DNA of 64,000 nt from Ciona savignyi (lineage: Eukaryota > Chordata > Ascidiacea > Phlebobranchia > Cionidae), in NCBI GenBank assembly GCA_000149265.1, contig CH002017.1, forward strand, positions 203,979 to 267,978. Direction: 5' to 3'. This document shows positions 25,901 through 37,333 of this stretch, in pieces. Made by a program: the position numbers and the translations under genes. Under the pieces are notes generated by a model. The model saw only the letters and a program-made list of their open reading frames with translations. It was not told where the DNA came from and ran no database searches. Numbering within the stretch: the first letter of the stretch is position 1; each line of letters opens with the position of its first letter.

Positions 25901-28900
25901 CCTGAAAAAATAATGTAACATTCGACATTGCACGTATGGTTATATATGGAAAAAATTAAAACGGGTAATATCACACTGCATTTAAACTCAGGTGATTCTG
26001 AACTCGATGCACAAGTACCAACCGCGGATCCACGTCATACGGAAGGATGGCGACGACACAGATCTGTCCAGGCTAACCAAGGAACAATACAAAACCTTTA
26101 TATTCCCCGAGACTCAGTTCACTGCGGTCACAGCCTACCAAAATCAACTCGTGAGTAATTTGGTTTAATTGGGTGGTTGAAATTGCAATTTTAAAAATAC
26201 TTAACACAATGAAATATAGGAATAGGATATTCATGTTTAGCCCCGTTATTGGGAAAACAAAGGGGGTGAACACACAGGCAATCGTCAGATGCCCTGCGCC
26301 CACCGCCGGGTACCACAGCTATTGCAGTGTGTTGTATATTATTCACTCGTTCCTTTAATTTAGTAGAACCCATTAAGCCACTGGGTTCAGGCAATGTCCG
26401 TTAAGTGTCTTGCCCAAGGACACAACTGTCTAGCTAGCAACCAGTTTCGCACCTGCAACCCTTCGTCTGAAAGGCTATCCGGCTGCAGGCACACGGTACC
26501 AGTCGATTGTCCGTAATTAAAGTACTATCACCACCGAAAACACATATATCCTCAACTTTCTGTTATAAATAATTGTTTATAAACTAAAAACGTAGTTTTT
26601 AAAATCATTTTGTTTGTTTTGTACTTCTAATAGTACAGTTTTAATAGTTTAAAATAAATTGAAATACATTTTGTTGTTCATTTTCAGTGTGATAATATAA
26701 AATGGGGTTTACCAATCATTGCTCTGTTTTAACAAACAGAATAACCTGATTATTCTGTTTTTACTTTAGACAAAAAGTCCTAAAACTGAATTCGACGCGT
26801 TTAGACAAAAACGTCCCAAAAATGAATTCGGCAGGACATATGCGATCAATGATGACCAAAACTTGTCCTATTGTTTTCCAGATCACGCGACTTAAAATTG
26901 ACAGCAACCCGTTCGCAAAGGGCTTCCGGGATTCTTCAAGAATGAACGAATTTGAACGGTAACTAATTAATGGTCATTTTGTTACTGCGCCAGGTGTTAA
27001 TTTCGTGCTGATTTTTAATCATTAGGTGTGTTTTCAAATGGTAGGCCGTATTTGAATCGGTCCCATTACCATTTGACCAAACGGTCACTTTTAGTGTTGC
27101 AGTTAATTTTTTTAATAAAAAATAGAAAAGGTTAATTTCAATAAGCCTTTGGCGAAGCTATAAACTTTTTGCTTACATGCTCCTACAAGACTTGTAGAGT
27201 CACGGTGTATGGCATCTTGTAGTTTTAAACCGAAAGGATTTCGTTCAATTGCTTTGTGTGATCAATTCGTACAGCCTACTGAGTTTTAAAACCAGATAAA
27301 GAAGCATCGTCATATATGCTTATAGTGGTGCTAAGTTTAAGAAAATGTCTGACTTAAAACTCGAAAGCTTCGAAAGTAAAAATTCACCAAATGCCTACCA
27401 AATGACCACACAATTTCTGGCAGCTTTTATATATCTAAATAGCGTCAGCAACCCGACGGTGGGCGCGAGGTGATCTGACTATTGTCCGTGTGTTAACGTA
27501 CATTGAGTTTTCCCACTCACGGGGATAAACATGAATATTCTATCCTATCCTATCCTATCTGTAAACAGGCGATATTTTAATAGAATTTGATTAAGTCCCA
27601 TCTTCGACATATTACATAATTGAGTTTGGTATACAATCGTGAGCATTGAATAGATTATTTAGTAAATATCAACTGAACCCAAACTCAGATGACCAGACTG
27701 GGGACACGGGTTTTCCAATGGTGTTTCTGTTATACTGACACTTTTTCAAAGAAATACAATAAAATAGGTTTACCATATTATATAAAACTATATATATTTT
27801 TTTATATAAAGCACTACTTTAATTAAGATAGTCTTTTTCTTTTTTATACATATACACTAAGCAAATTATACAGGTATTATATAAGATTTTACATGACTGA
27901 AAATCCGGTTGTTAAGGGAAAGTCATAATTAAAAAGTAATTTTCTGGTTAAAGCATATTAACAGCGTTATATATTATATTACGGAAGTACACTAAGAAGA
28001 TATTTGGTTGTTACAGTATTTTTAGACGTTGCAATCAATAATTCTGTTTGAATAAGGTCAAAATTGGAAGGCAATTTGGAATATGTCATTAAAATTACAA
28101 AATTTTACGAGAATGCGTCTTTTTATGTCTACTGACGCCTAACGCTTAACGTTTATTCTATTAAGGGTTTTGGGGATTATAATAGTGAATATTTGTTCAT
28201 AATTTTGACTTATTAGCTTCAATTTTCGGCGACTTAAATTGTGTTGTTTGAATCTCAACTGTCCGTCTCAATTGACTTTTCGCGCCGAAACTGTGTCGTC
28301 TGTCGAACGAATATGATGTAACAAAGTTAACTGTGACATCTCATAAACCTATTATGATGGCATTTTGACGTACCTATCCAACGCCAAACACCGCCCTTCA
28401 TTTTCGATAATATTTAGAGATATAAATATTTTAAACCGAAAATACAAAAAATGTTTCTTAAATCGAAGCAGTGAAAAGTGACGTCCGAAAATCCAAGATG
28501 GCGCAGCCATCAACGTCAAAACACTTGCACGAGACTTGAAATTAAACGCCGTAAAATATTCCGTCCGTGAGGTAATGAAATCAGGGCTTGCTGTTTTCAG
28601 CTAAAAGCTTAGGTCGCCTACAACATTATAAAGTGGATTTATTAATAATTAATCGCACCGTTTTAGAAGGGTAGCGTCAGGACTTAATTTCAATTCGATA
28701 TTCTGCCGCCTTCGACCCGTGACACGTCGCACATTCGCAGAAGACTTGCCAACTGCCTCAGAGCTTTCAGCCCGGTCGACGTGAGAGCGATAATAAAATC
28801 AGGAACACGACCTCCCAAGCCCTGTTTAGCGCTAATGAATTCGACTAAACGTTCCCGCGTCTGGCATCAAACAACAGACTGCCAGCTCAAATTTTTATGA

Positions 28901-31794
28901 AATTGTTTTAATATATTTTTTTAAATAGTTTGAAAGATAATTTCTTAATTTTTTTTTAACTTTATTATTTTTTTGTTTGGGTAAAAATATACCACATGAT
29001 GATTTTTTAATAAAGAACACTTTAAAAAAACAGGAGTATTGTAATATTCTATTTGAAATTTTTTAACGGTAAATAAAATCAAGTTCGTTGTGTTTTTTAA
29101 CAAATTTACACAACAAAAATTGCAAGGAATAATATAACGTTAATGGAAAATAGCCTTGAATAAGCGGGATTAGGTACAAATCGGAAAAGCAAAATAGAAC
29201 GCAAGAAAATCCGCAAAATCAAGCTTGGATTAAACGAAATATATTTGGTTTTATAGAAAACTGCGAATCAAATAGAGACATCTGAACGTCGCAAATCGTC
29301 TGGCACCACCGGTGCATCCCAGCATGGGGTAACCAAGTTAAAACCGACCCTTCATGAAATCGAATTAAGTTCGATCTTTCCCGACCGTTAAAAGCCGCCA
29401 GGCGTTTATCAGATTAACGGCGAGGTACCCCCATGCGGACGGATCAACGCTACAACTTAAATAAACCAGTGGAAACGATCGGGGAATATTTATGTCAAAT
29501 GCCTCCGCGCCCTGTGGCCGAAAAGGAATCACGATTGATCGGAAAAAAATTGACAAGTTAACATAATCGGCAAATTGTTGCAGCATAATTTAGCATAGAA
29601 ATCTTAAATTTTTTTGCCAATTTTTACTTTAGAATTTTTCGTCTTTAAATATACTAATAACCGTCGTAAAATAGGCGGCAAGATAATATAGATATAAAAT
29701 TTACCCCAATATTCATGTTCTTGTTACAATTTTCCCGCACTGGTTATCTTCATAAATATTAACATTAATCAGCAGTGAAAGCGAATTAATAGTTTTTTCG
29801 ATAACAACTTGGGAACAATTAAAATAAAATATGAATTATTTAATGTTCGATTCTGGTATTACTTTTTTGACGCTTTTCTGACAAGCTAAACTTTTAACAT
29901 TTAGAAAAGTGAAAAAAAATTTATTTTATTTTCCGGTGCATTTTAATTTTGACTTTTCTTATTCGATATGATATAAATAGCCATACTGTCAAATACGGTT
30001 CACATGATTAATAACAGTTTATTTAGAGTTTTGTTTGGATTCTTTTTTCCTTTACTTTGATACAATTTTAATCACATTTTTAAAATAATCAGGGATTCAG
30101 TGGAAGGAATGCTTTCAGAAGCTCGATTGGTTCAGCCCTCTACTGCTAACATGCGGATGCTATTACAAGAAAGTTACGGCCACCATGGTACGTATTTGAA
30201 GAGACAATCCGAAATATCAGGCTTGAACACTTGTGTCGGTACGGTCGTGTGGCCGAATGGTTAACGCAATCAATACGTATATCAATTCTATACAAAAACG
30301 GTCCGAGTAACGAGCCGACCCTGGGTTCGAAACTTTGCTCGGTAAAAAAAGGAAAAAAAGAACACTTGTGACGTGTAAGGTTGTGTAAGGTCGTGTAACC
30401 GGATGCTTAGCGCGACCGATACATATACCTACTTCTATACGAAAAATGGTCCTTGTGCCTAAAAGGATTCGAAACTTGAGCCGGTGAAAAAACGAATGGT
30501 TGTGTGGCCGATCGAACGATACAGACACCGAGTTATATATAAAAACGGATTTAGTTCATCATGGGTTCGAAACTTAGTCCGGTTAGAAAAAGAAAAAAGG
30601 GAAAGGACTGCCGCTTTTGTCCAGCGGTGAGCATGACCGACTAATATAGATGTTATTATTAAAAACGACAAATGGCTGCCTCGTTACGAGTTCAAATTAA
30701 CAAAAATAAGTTAACGACGTAAAAAATGATAAACCAAGGGACGCAGGTTCAAAACCAGGTCATTAAATGTGAAATAGATAAGTGTCAAGATAAAACCAAA
30801 AAGACTTTAGTTAAACGCAGTTTTACAGAAATGACACAACACAGACACATCGGAGATTAATAAATTGTTTGATTTATGTTTTTTTTTAACATAATACTAC
30901 ATTGTATTCAAAGTTTCCAAATGAAACCAATCGTATTACTGACTCTTTCCCTTTTTCGTCAAATACGTGGAACGCATGATACTCCAGAGAAAAATAAATG
31001 GCTAATAACAAAAAATCATACCAGATCTTCGTTTTAGATCCACGATTCACGTTTCGAAGAGACTCGCTTTCGAATCAGGATTTTCCGAGAATCGTCCAGA
31101 ATCTTTCGCTTTCAAGATTTGCTACCCCTTCTACGTTCCGGAACTCGCATAGTTTTGGGTATTTTTAATTAAACGTTAAGTTGTTCAGCTGACTGGTGTA
31201 AAAGTTTGGTGTTTTAGTGCGTCGTTTAGCCGAAGGGTTGCGGAAACGAAATGGTCGCATCTATTCGGCTGTGTCTCTGGGCAAGGGACGTTGCGGACAT
31301 TGCCCGAATCCAGTGAAATAATGGGTTGATAAAAACTTCAATAATATACAACACAGTGTGTTAGCTCTGAGAGGTACTCTGACGATTACCAGTGTAAATA
31401 GTCACCCGCGTTTTCCCAGCATCCACGGAAATAAAATATGATATTATATCTAAACTTTGGTGTATGGCAACCTATCTATAAGGTAGTATATATATAATGT
31501 ATTTATTTTCCATGTTAAGAATTAAAGCGGCGTTTTACACAGGTTTTCTACAGAGTATATCGTGTCCATCCGAGGGTTAATATTAATCCACAGGTTTCAG
31601 GGGATGTCCTGGCTTAGAGATTGTTGTAGAAGGATTAAGTTAGACAAGCTGGGTTGAAGCAACTTTGATTAGATTATATTAGTAAACGGTAATCGTCTAA
31701 TGCCAAGTAATGTAGCATAAGTAAATTTCTAGACATTTTCTACTACAACTGTGTCTCAAAATAACAAACCTTATTAATTTCAGATCCACCCTAA
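19962..31794 (+). CDS. TBX20: T-box transcription factor Tbx20
   Basis: Eight exons: 19962-20115, 20259-20475, 21193-21329, 22073-22209, 25992-26150, 26882-26958, 30093-30187 and 31784-31794. All phases fit, giving 328 residues. The N-terminus has the Tbx20-specific [14 protein letters not shown]. The T-box runs from [20 protein letters not shown] through [45 protein letters not shown] and [16 protein letters not shown] to [23 protein letters not shown] after the T-box is also typical of Tbx20. The protein binds T-sites in DNA and acts in heart and hindbrain motor-neuron development. The last exon reads Asp-Pro-Pro-stop from the phase-1 donor; a different frame of that exon stays open for 40 codons to 31906. 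The vertebrate protein has a much longer C-terminus, so this one is short or its end is misread. Exon 2's acceptor (before 20259) is the least certain border. Confidence 0.92.
21061..21163 (-). mobile_element. tRNA-like SINE family B
   Basis: The reverse strand has GTCGTGTGGCCGAGTGGTTA (box A-like) and about 90 bases on TTGGGTTCGATACTTG (box B-like). It ends just before Tbx20 exon 3. Same layout as the units at 30232. Confidence 0.65.
22600..22820 (-). mobile_element. SINE-like family C, partial
   Basis: The reverse complement shares GGCGTATAACCAATTAAG, the GCGGCAGGAAGTGACGAGTGG block, ATCTGCTAGCTCTTTTGTTG and GTTGCCGATGTA with 12003-12345. Lies in Tbx20 intron 4. Confidence 0.55.
24647..24755 (+). 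pseudogene. Isolated BPNT2/IMPAD1-like exon inside Tbx20 intron 4
   Basis: One open frame reads [20 protein letters not shown] then GIIHKPFEF, close to the segment of Golgi-resident PAP phosphatase (BPNT2, an inositol monophosphatase fold) that reads [14 protein letters not shown]...GVIHKPF. It begins after an AG at 24645-24646 and ends at a good donor (CAAG|GTAACC). No neighbouring exon of this family was recognised, in particular no catalytic DPLDAT motif upstream. It could be an exon fragment moved here, a remnant of a dead copy, or one exon of a nested gene whose other exons I could not recognise. The splice site argues against a processed retrocopy. The resemblance is strong over about 25 residues only. 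Confidence 0.6.
25494..25593. other. Assembly gap of 100 N in Tbx20 intron 4
   Basis: Exactly 100 N, a usual placeholder for unknown size. The two edges carry nearly the same sequence: GGAACTAACTTTTCCTTTATTTTACCGACTTAGTTTG on the left, GAACTAACTTTCTTTATTTTACCGACTATAGTTTG on the right. Confidence 0.95.
26219..26485 (-). mobile_element. SINE family A, near full-length
   Basis: Reverse-strand copy with the TATCC-side end first at 26219 and the head near 26485. It holds the GACGATTGCC, GCAATAGCTGTGGTACCC, CAGTGGCTTAATGGGTTCTA and TTGTGTCCTTGGGCAAG blocks. Tbx20 intron 5. Confidence 0.75.
27441..27559 (+). mobile_element. SINE family A, 5'-truncated
   Basis: Only the 3' third is present: CAACCCGACGGTGGGCGCGA, the GATCTGACTATTGTCCGTG block, CCCACTCACGGGGATAAACA and a TATCC tail of about three units. 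Typical 5' truncation of a retroposed copy. Confidence 0.75.
28680..28870. other. GC-richer island in Tbx20 intron 6
   Basis: Non-coding stretch visibly richer in G+C and CpG than the AT-rich intron around it, and free of the repeats found elsewhere. A second such stretch is at 29280-29560. They could be cis-regulatory DNA of Tbx20; nothing more specific can be read. Confidence 0.3.
30232..30780 (+). repeat. Tandem row of about five tRNA-like SINE B monomers
   Basis: Box B-like sequences recur at 30323 (GGGTTCGAAAC), 30465 (AGGATTCGAAAC), 30563 (GGGTTCGAAAC), 30688 (GAGTTCAAATT) and 30746 (GGTTCAAAACC). Box A-like heads with GTGGCCGAATGGTTAACGC or relatives precede at least the first three. 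A-rich linkers such as AAAAAAAGGAAAAAAAG separate the units. The units decay from left to right. Lies in Tbx20 intron 7. Confidence 0.7.
31209..31448 (+). mobile_element. SINE family A, mutated copy
   Basis: Head GTGTTTTAGTGCGTCG, then GGCTGTGTCTCTGGGCAAGG, CATTGCCCGAATCCAGTG, ATATACAACACAGTGTG and TTTTCCCAGCATCCACGG in family order. No good TATCC tail remains. Confidence 0.65.
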
Positions 31795-32539
31795 GTCACC
31801 AATTTTCGCTACAACGAAACCACAGTCTCAGAGCAGCAGCGGCCGCACTGACCCATTATCAAGTACTTCGTCGATTTCACCCCTATCTAATATCGTCCCC
31901 GCTTAATAGTATGACCCCACAGACCAATACCAGTGAAAATAAGCAAACAAAATGTAGTACACAAAACAACCCAACAACGGATTAATTTTTAACCATAAAA
32001 GTACTAAAACTTTATAATAATATGTTTACTCATAACAGTGAAACTGTTAAACCTAGAACGAACGCTTCTAAATACCGTTCTTTAATATTACTTCTTAGTT
32101 ACCGTATTGTCATTCTATATATAAGCCTACCACTGTATTTTTTGACTCAAATGTGTTTGATTTATTCATTTTTTTTAGCGTAACACTTTTCTGTATATAA
32201 AGTTCAATATTTTATTTATTCAGGCTTATATCGTTTTGCTTGACATACATCTTTTTGCACAAACAATCCTTATTTGAGCTTCACCTTTATGTTGTACGTT
32301 ACGTAAGCACAAAATAAAAACTGCGGTTAAGCTTTGCGGTGGAATAGAATAATTATGTTTTTTTGATACGGGCTGCTGCATTCGGTTATATATGATTTAA
32401 TTCCACTCTAGTTCCAGGCGATGTCAGGTAAATAGCTTGTCAAATGATAGCCAGCAGCTAGTTTGATTCCTCAACGGGTGGTCCTATTTATTATGAGTTC
32501 CTTCCGAAAAACAACACAAATCTATAGTGGATTTCAGTG

Positions 32540-32790
32540 CGAACAAATATCAAATATCCCGTTTAGGATACCCACCATGAGCCAATGTCCGAAAACCCCT
32601 CTATCACTAAAACGTACTCACACCAGTAATTTGTCTAATATGTATTAGATAAGCAATGGCAAATTGAAAGTAAATCAATCAAGGGAAACGCCCACTAGGA
32701 CCCAGAAGTTGTAGATTGTTAATTCGGGAACCTATTATGTTCTACTTACCAAAACAAACTTTATATACTTTGTATCAGATATTACTTCAC
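32540..32790. repeat. Dispersed repeat D, second copy
   Basis: The AACCCCTCTATCACTAAAACG block, then GGCAAATTGAAAGTAAATCA, then GGGAACCTATTATGTTCTAC and TTTGTATCAGATAT. The same blocks occur in the same order between 9765 and 10240. Confidence 0.45.
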
Positions 32791-33923
32791 AAAATATGTC
32801 TGTTGCAAAATGTCTTTTACCTATTAATCATTTTTTTGATATTTAGTCTGTGTATTTTCTGTATCCCATGGTAAAGGATGAAAAGGCACGCACGGGCATC
32901 AGGTTACTTGGCTACACGCTTATTTCCATTGGTAAAGTACCCATTTTTAAATTAAAATGTGCAATAAAGTTCGTATCGGAGCTAAATTCGATTCTTTTAC
33001 ATGATAGAAACTTTTTAGCAAGTGAAAACGCCACGATTTCGTCTGACGAAGTTGGCGACTATTCAACAAGACAACGCTCACTATTTTACCGTGTTTAATC
33101 GCTTTTACGCATAAGTTATGCGCTTCGTTAATGCGATTATACACTCGTCTTTAATTATGTAACTTATCTTGCGAAGTCTGATCGCCCCTACCCTCGCGTT
33201 TCCACTTAGCCTGTGGAAATAAGTAAGCGTACCCGCTTTACAACGCCACAGCTTATTGAACCATGTCAGCATACTTTTGTTTAGCTATGGTAATCGCACC
33301 GCATGTAATATGCGATGTGTATCGCCTGTCCGTCGATGTATATCGCCAGTGCGTTGGATGTTTCGAATATAATTCATGTCTAAACGGGCGTTTACAAACA
33401 CCGCATAGTAATGACAACGAGACACGAGTTTTCTGCTTAATGTTAGTTTGCTTTTGTTCGTTAATGGAAATACATCCAAGCGAGTTTATATCCCTTATCC
33501 GATATACGAGCCGTAAAACCTATATGAGAGATCGCTCGGTTTTTGTTTCTTTGTTTTTATAAATTGCGCTTTCGTCTCATAGCGAGATCATCGCTCAATC
33601 GAATGTGAGCCAATGGGCGTATAAGCCTTGATTTATTAGCTGGAAAGTATGCAAAAGTTGCTTCCTTAAATGTGAGATGAAACTTTCGATACATTTTATA
33701 CATACTTTGCACCTGATTGAAATGCACAATCCTTTAATTGTAGTTTTTGCAGATTCAACGTTTTTTCGGCTAAATAATAACCATTTGGCTCAAAGACTAT
33801 GCACTAGCCCAGGGGTGGGCAACCTTTTTCGGCCTGGGTGCCAAAATCGGCTAAAATTAATGGAAAAATCCTTCCGCGTGCCAACTAACAAATCAAGAGA
33901 ACATATTTCTGTTTTTGAATGTT

Positions 33924-33975
33924 TACTCCTACTATAATAGGTAGGAGTTGTACTATTTCCTACTATAGTAGGAGT
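33924..33975. repeat. Palindromic TACTCCTAC / GTAGGAGT hairpin pair
   Basis: ACTCCTACTATAATAGGTAGGAGT is followed after about 11 bases by CCTACTATAGTAGGAGT. These are overlapping inverted repeats inside the hAT element. Confidence 0.7.
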
Positions 33976-34129
33976 TCTGTACTTTTGAATTGCACTAATG
34001 TGACATCAAATAGCTTTTTGTGATGTCATAAATGCCGATAGCCTGTAAGCTTTCATGACAAATTGTTTGTTAAGTTGATTGGAAGAAAAGTTGCGTAAAA
34101 ACTTAATTTTACACAGTTATTTTTCAGAA

Positions 34130-34223
34130 GCGTCGTTTAAATTTTTTTGGAAGGTTCTTAGCGGTCCCAGAAAATTGCCTCGCGGTCCCCAAAAGACCGC
34201 GGACCCCAGTTTGAGAACCGCTG
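34130..34223. mobile_element. Right end of a second hAT element inside the 33.8-kb element
   Basis: GACCGCGGACCCCAGTTTGA then GAACCGCTG, ending at 34223. This is the inverted form of the widespread hAT terminus CAGCGGTTCTCAAACTGGGG. The matching left end was not found, so only a rough start is given. Confidence 0.6.
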
Positions 34224-36623
34224 TTTTACAGTAATGACTTTTAATTTTTATCTTTATTGCAAAATAAGCAAGCGCTGTACTATTACCGATAGAGCAAACC
34301 TTGGGCAGGTGAAAAAGTGTGTTCAACGATGAATTTTTACTCTCATTAACGCAATTTGATAAACGTAACGATGAGCTTATGTGAAGTAAGTTATCGGTCT
34401 TTTTTTACTTGCCGAAATATGCATTTATGACCTTTACCGATACTTACCGGTACATCGTACATCATGGTTAGTTAGCCTTATAACACTTTGTATCTCAAAT
34501 TGCTAACAAAAGTAAATTAGGATGCTAAGGGTAGCTGATATTAACTACAGTACATCTGGTTGGTTGCACAAACGTACAAATTTCTCCCACGTCCGATTCG
34601 TCTGTGGCAGCAGGTTGCAAAATTTAATTTACAAACAGATTGTTGTACTCTTTGGTGTTTGTTGAGTAACAATAACACGGTAATAATTAAACAAATCTTC
34701 ACAGCTTACGGTAATAAACATTTTTATGCACGTGGCCAAAGCTCAAATAATACAACTTTTAAGTTATCATCTGTAAGAGAAAGGAATCTAATTTCCTTGA
34801 ACTAGCGTGCCAGAAATACGAGCTCGCGTGCCAAGTTGGGCACGCGTGCCAGGGGTTGCCCATGCCTGCACTAGCCCAACGAGATGTGTGGCCCGGTGAG
34901 CTGATGGGCATGAGGTAGGATCCAACGGCCAGACGAGATAACTGCTCCAAAATTTTCTTATTTACGGGTATAAAACATAAAAATATACGTCTAACCAGAG
35001 GTCTAGCTGTCTTTAAACAGACAAGACATTAAATCTGATATCCTACTGTTTAATAAATCTGATAATGTGTCTGTTAGTAATCATTCAAAAGGCGTTTTTG
35101 GAACTTTTATTAGCAGTGTATTTTCATCTCATGTAGTTAAGAGCAGAACGATGTTGGCACGTGATTGGTTCATCTTCTCGTTGTGACGTCATAGCAGGCA
35201 CAGTGAGCTAGATATAAGAGTTAACCTAGAGATCAAAATAGTTGAAAACGTTGCATTTAGCAATTGCATAATTCACGAAATAAAATGATGTCTCAAAAAT
35301 ACGTTTTTTTCTAAATCAAATGCTTAGCCTAATAACATTAAAATATAAAGTTGTTTTTAAACTGCATGTTAACATTTGATATAGCAGTACAATTTAACAC
35401 CAACGCAGTGAAATATAATATACAAGCAGTAATAGGTTAAATGCATAGTTTAAAAAATTAAAATTGCATGATAATAAAAAAAGGTATGAGAATAAATAGT
35501 TTCTAAAAAGGCAGTGCATTAGGTTATAAAAGAGCTGTAAAAACAAAGTAAATAAAACAAGAAAATGTATAAAATAAGAAAATGATAAACATACCTGAAG
35601 TGCACAGCCTTTGGAGTTTCAATAACATACAAGCACAAACTATATATACCACATAAGTTATAACAGTGTTAAGTTTTTAACATTTTAGTTAAAAAAGTCA
35701 ATATAACATTTATCATAGTCCAACATTTTATGTTGCAAGACCATTACAATTGGTTTTAGTCTTAAAAAGTACCACATGACCCTTTTGGCCATATCACCCC
35801 ACAATTAAATAAACAAATACTGCGAATTACACTGAATTGTTGTCGTGTTATAGTAAACCACACAAGAACGACTACCAGTCATATACATCACATGTAGAAT
35901 TGAATGTTGCTGGTAAAAAATTGGTACATTTTCGGAAAATAAGAAATTTATCAACAGAATTTACTAATGCTTGGATAATGTGACGGACATGAAAACAGTC
36001 CAAGACTTTTAACTGAACCTTTGAAGGTAAACTGTACCCACAGGTAAGGACCTTGTTGCCACAGTCGAGTTGGTGAGATGTATAACTTACAGTAAGAACA
36101 GGTTTTGCGAGTTTTTAAACAATCAATACGGAATTACAATAATCAAATATGTGTTTCGCAAAAATAATCCGGATATATACAACATCATTTTTGCGTGTTA
36201 AAATTAACTGTTTTGTAACAAAGTGGTCAAAATAATAACCGGATTACACGTTTTACTGCAAGATGCCTTATTACTTCCATAGTCAAACTGTATATTTCAT
36301 ATATGGACAAAACATAATTTACGAAATTAATATGGAAGCAATTTTCATTTTAACAGATATGCAACACACAATTCATAATAATGGCCGAAATAAATCGCAA
36401 TGATATATATTACAGTAGCAGCAGTGTTTATTAAATTTGCACAGTTTTAATGTCAATAGATTAGACCAAAGTGTTCAAATCTATGTAGTTACTGTTGGTG
36501 TCTGACCTTGTCAGTGGAATAAAGGCCAGGAAAAGAGTTTAAATGCAATATCTTTTCTGAGATATAGCTTAGTTTAAAATACTACAAATCCGCTGCCAAT
36601 GTTTTGGGACGCGAATACTTAGC

Positions 36624-37333
36624 CTACGATGAGTTTTCCAGTGTTACCATAATCGGGGAGAGGTCCACCTGAAACCTTGTGAAAAAACGGGTTGTGAAAC
36701 ACAGAAAGTTGCAAATACATGTTACGGGCACCAATGAGCTTAAAATTGTCAGGTTTACAGAAAATAAAACATTCTAATAAATTTAAAGAAAAACTAAAAA
36801 TGCTAAATAAAAAACTAAAAAACTCTACCAAATTGAACTTTACACCAACCCTAAAATCTCACAATCCCTGAAAAATTCCCGAACTAAAAAATTTTCTTTG
36901 TTGTTTAACAATTTAAAAAATAATGCTTTAGCTTAAGATTTTTAAATCAAATTATTTTTTATATTTATATTAAAGCAATATATTGTGAGGTGGGCTTAAC
37001 ACCAATGTTGCAAATAATTTTTCACCGTCAATTTCTAACAAAAATATTTATAATTTCCTTCAACCTACCAGAGTCCAGTTGGTAAGAGCAACTGTTAAGA
37101 GGCTTAACCAAGAAAAAACGCACCAAAAATGGTCAGGATAAAGAATGAACAACAGACCATGGCCTCCATTTCTAATACTTAGACTAAGTGACCCCAAAAT
37201 TTTATAACTAGAAATGCATTCATTCATTTAATTCTATAATAAACCTGTTAAACTTGTTGAAAAAGATATCGGCGTGTTTTGAGTTTTCAAATCTTCCCAC
37301 TGCGCACTTCTTCGAAAAATCATACATGAATTC
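36624..37333 (-). CDS. Unrecognised protein with a hydrophobic segment, C-terminal exons
   Basis: Three minus-strand exons, 37245-37333, 37069-37183 and 36624-36668, have AG/GT borders and phases that join without a break to about 83 residues ending in TAG. The first reads GRFENSKHADIFFNKFN. The second is strongly hydrophobic and aromatic, with NGGHGLLFILYPDHFWCVF then SWLSLLTVALTNWTL, likely one or two membrane segments. The last reads VDLSPIMVTLENSS. Upstream exons were not identified. I know no family with this sequence. The agreement of three phases is the main support; the genes at 36.6 and 38.5 kb diverge from the same 1.1-kb gap. Confidence 0.45.

Larger units (their letters stand above)
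33810..34868. mobile_element. Non-autonomous hAT element with 8-bp target duplication
   Basis: The left end CAGGGGTGGGCAACC at 33810 and the inverted right end GGTTGCCCATGCCTG to 34868 form imperfect terminal repeats of the hAT type. Both ends are flanked by CACTAGCC (33802-33809 and 34869-34876), the 8-bp duplication typical of hAT insertion. Sub-terminal GCGTGCCA repeats occur near both ends. No transposase frame was recognised. An older hAT end is inside (separate entry). Confidence 0.85.
31907..36600. other. Intergenic stretch between Tbx20 and the 36.6-kb gene
   Basis: No exon that I can support. It contains a repeat D piece (32540-32790), the hAT element at 33810-34868, and long AT-rich DNA from 35000 that may be the 3' untranslated part of the minus-strand gene ending at 36624. 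Open frames at 32850-33098 and 33263-33562 show no recognisable protein. Confidence 0.5.

Noticed and set aside
30232..30340. Possible tRNA gene
   Set aside because: Box A and box B are too far apart, the stems of a tRNA are not formed, and the unit repeats; it is a SINE head.
30217..30671. Overlapping minus-strand frames of 103 and 70 codons
   Set aside because: They lie across the tRNA-like SINE row and share repeated peptide bits for that reason.
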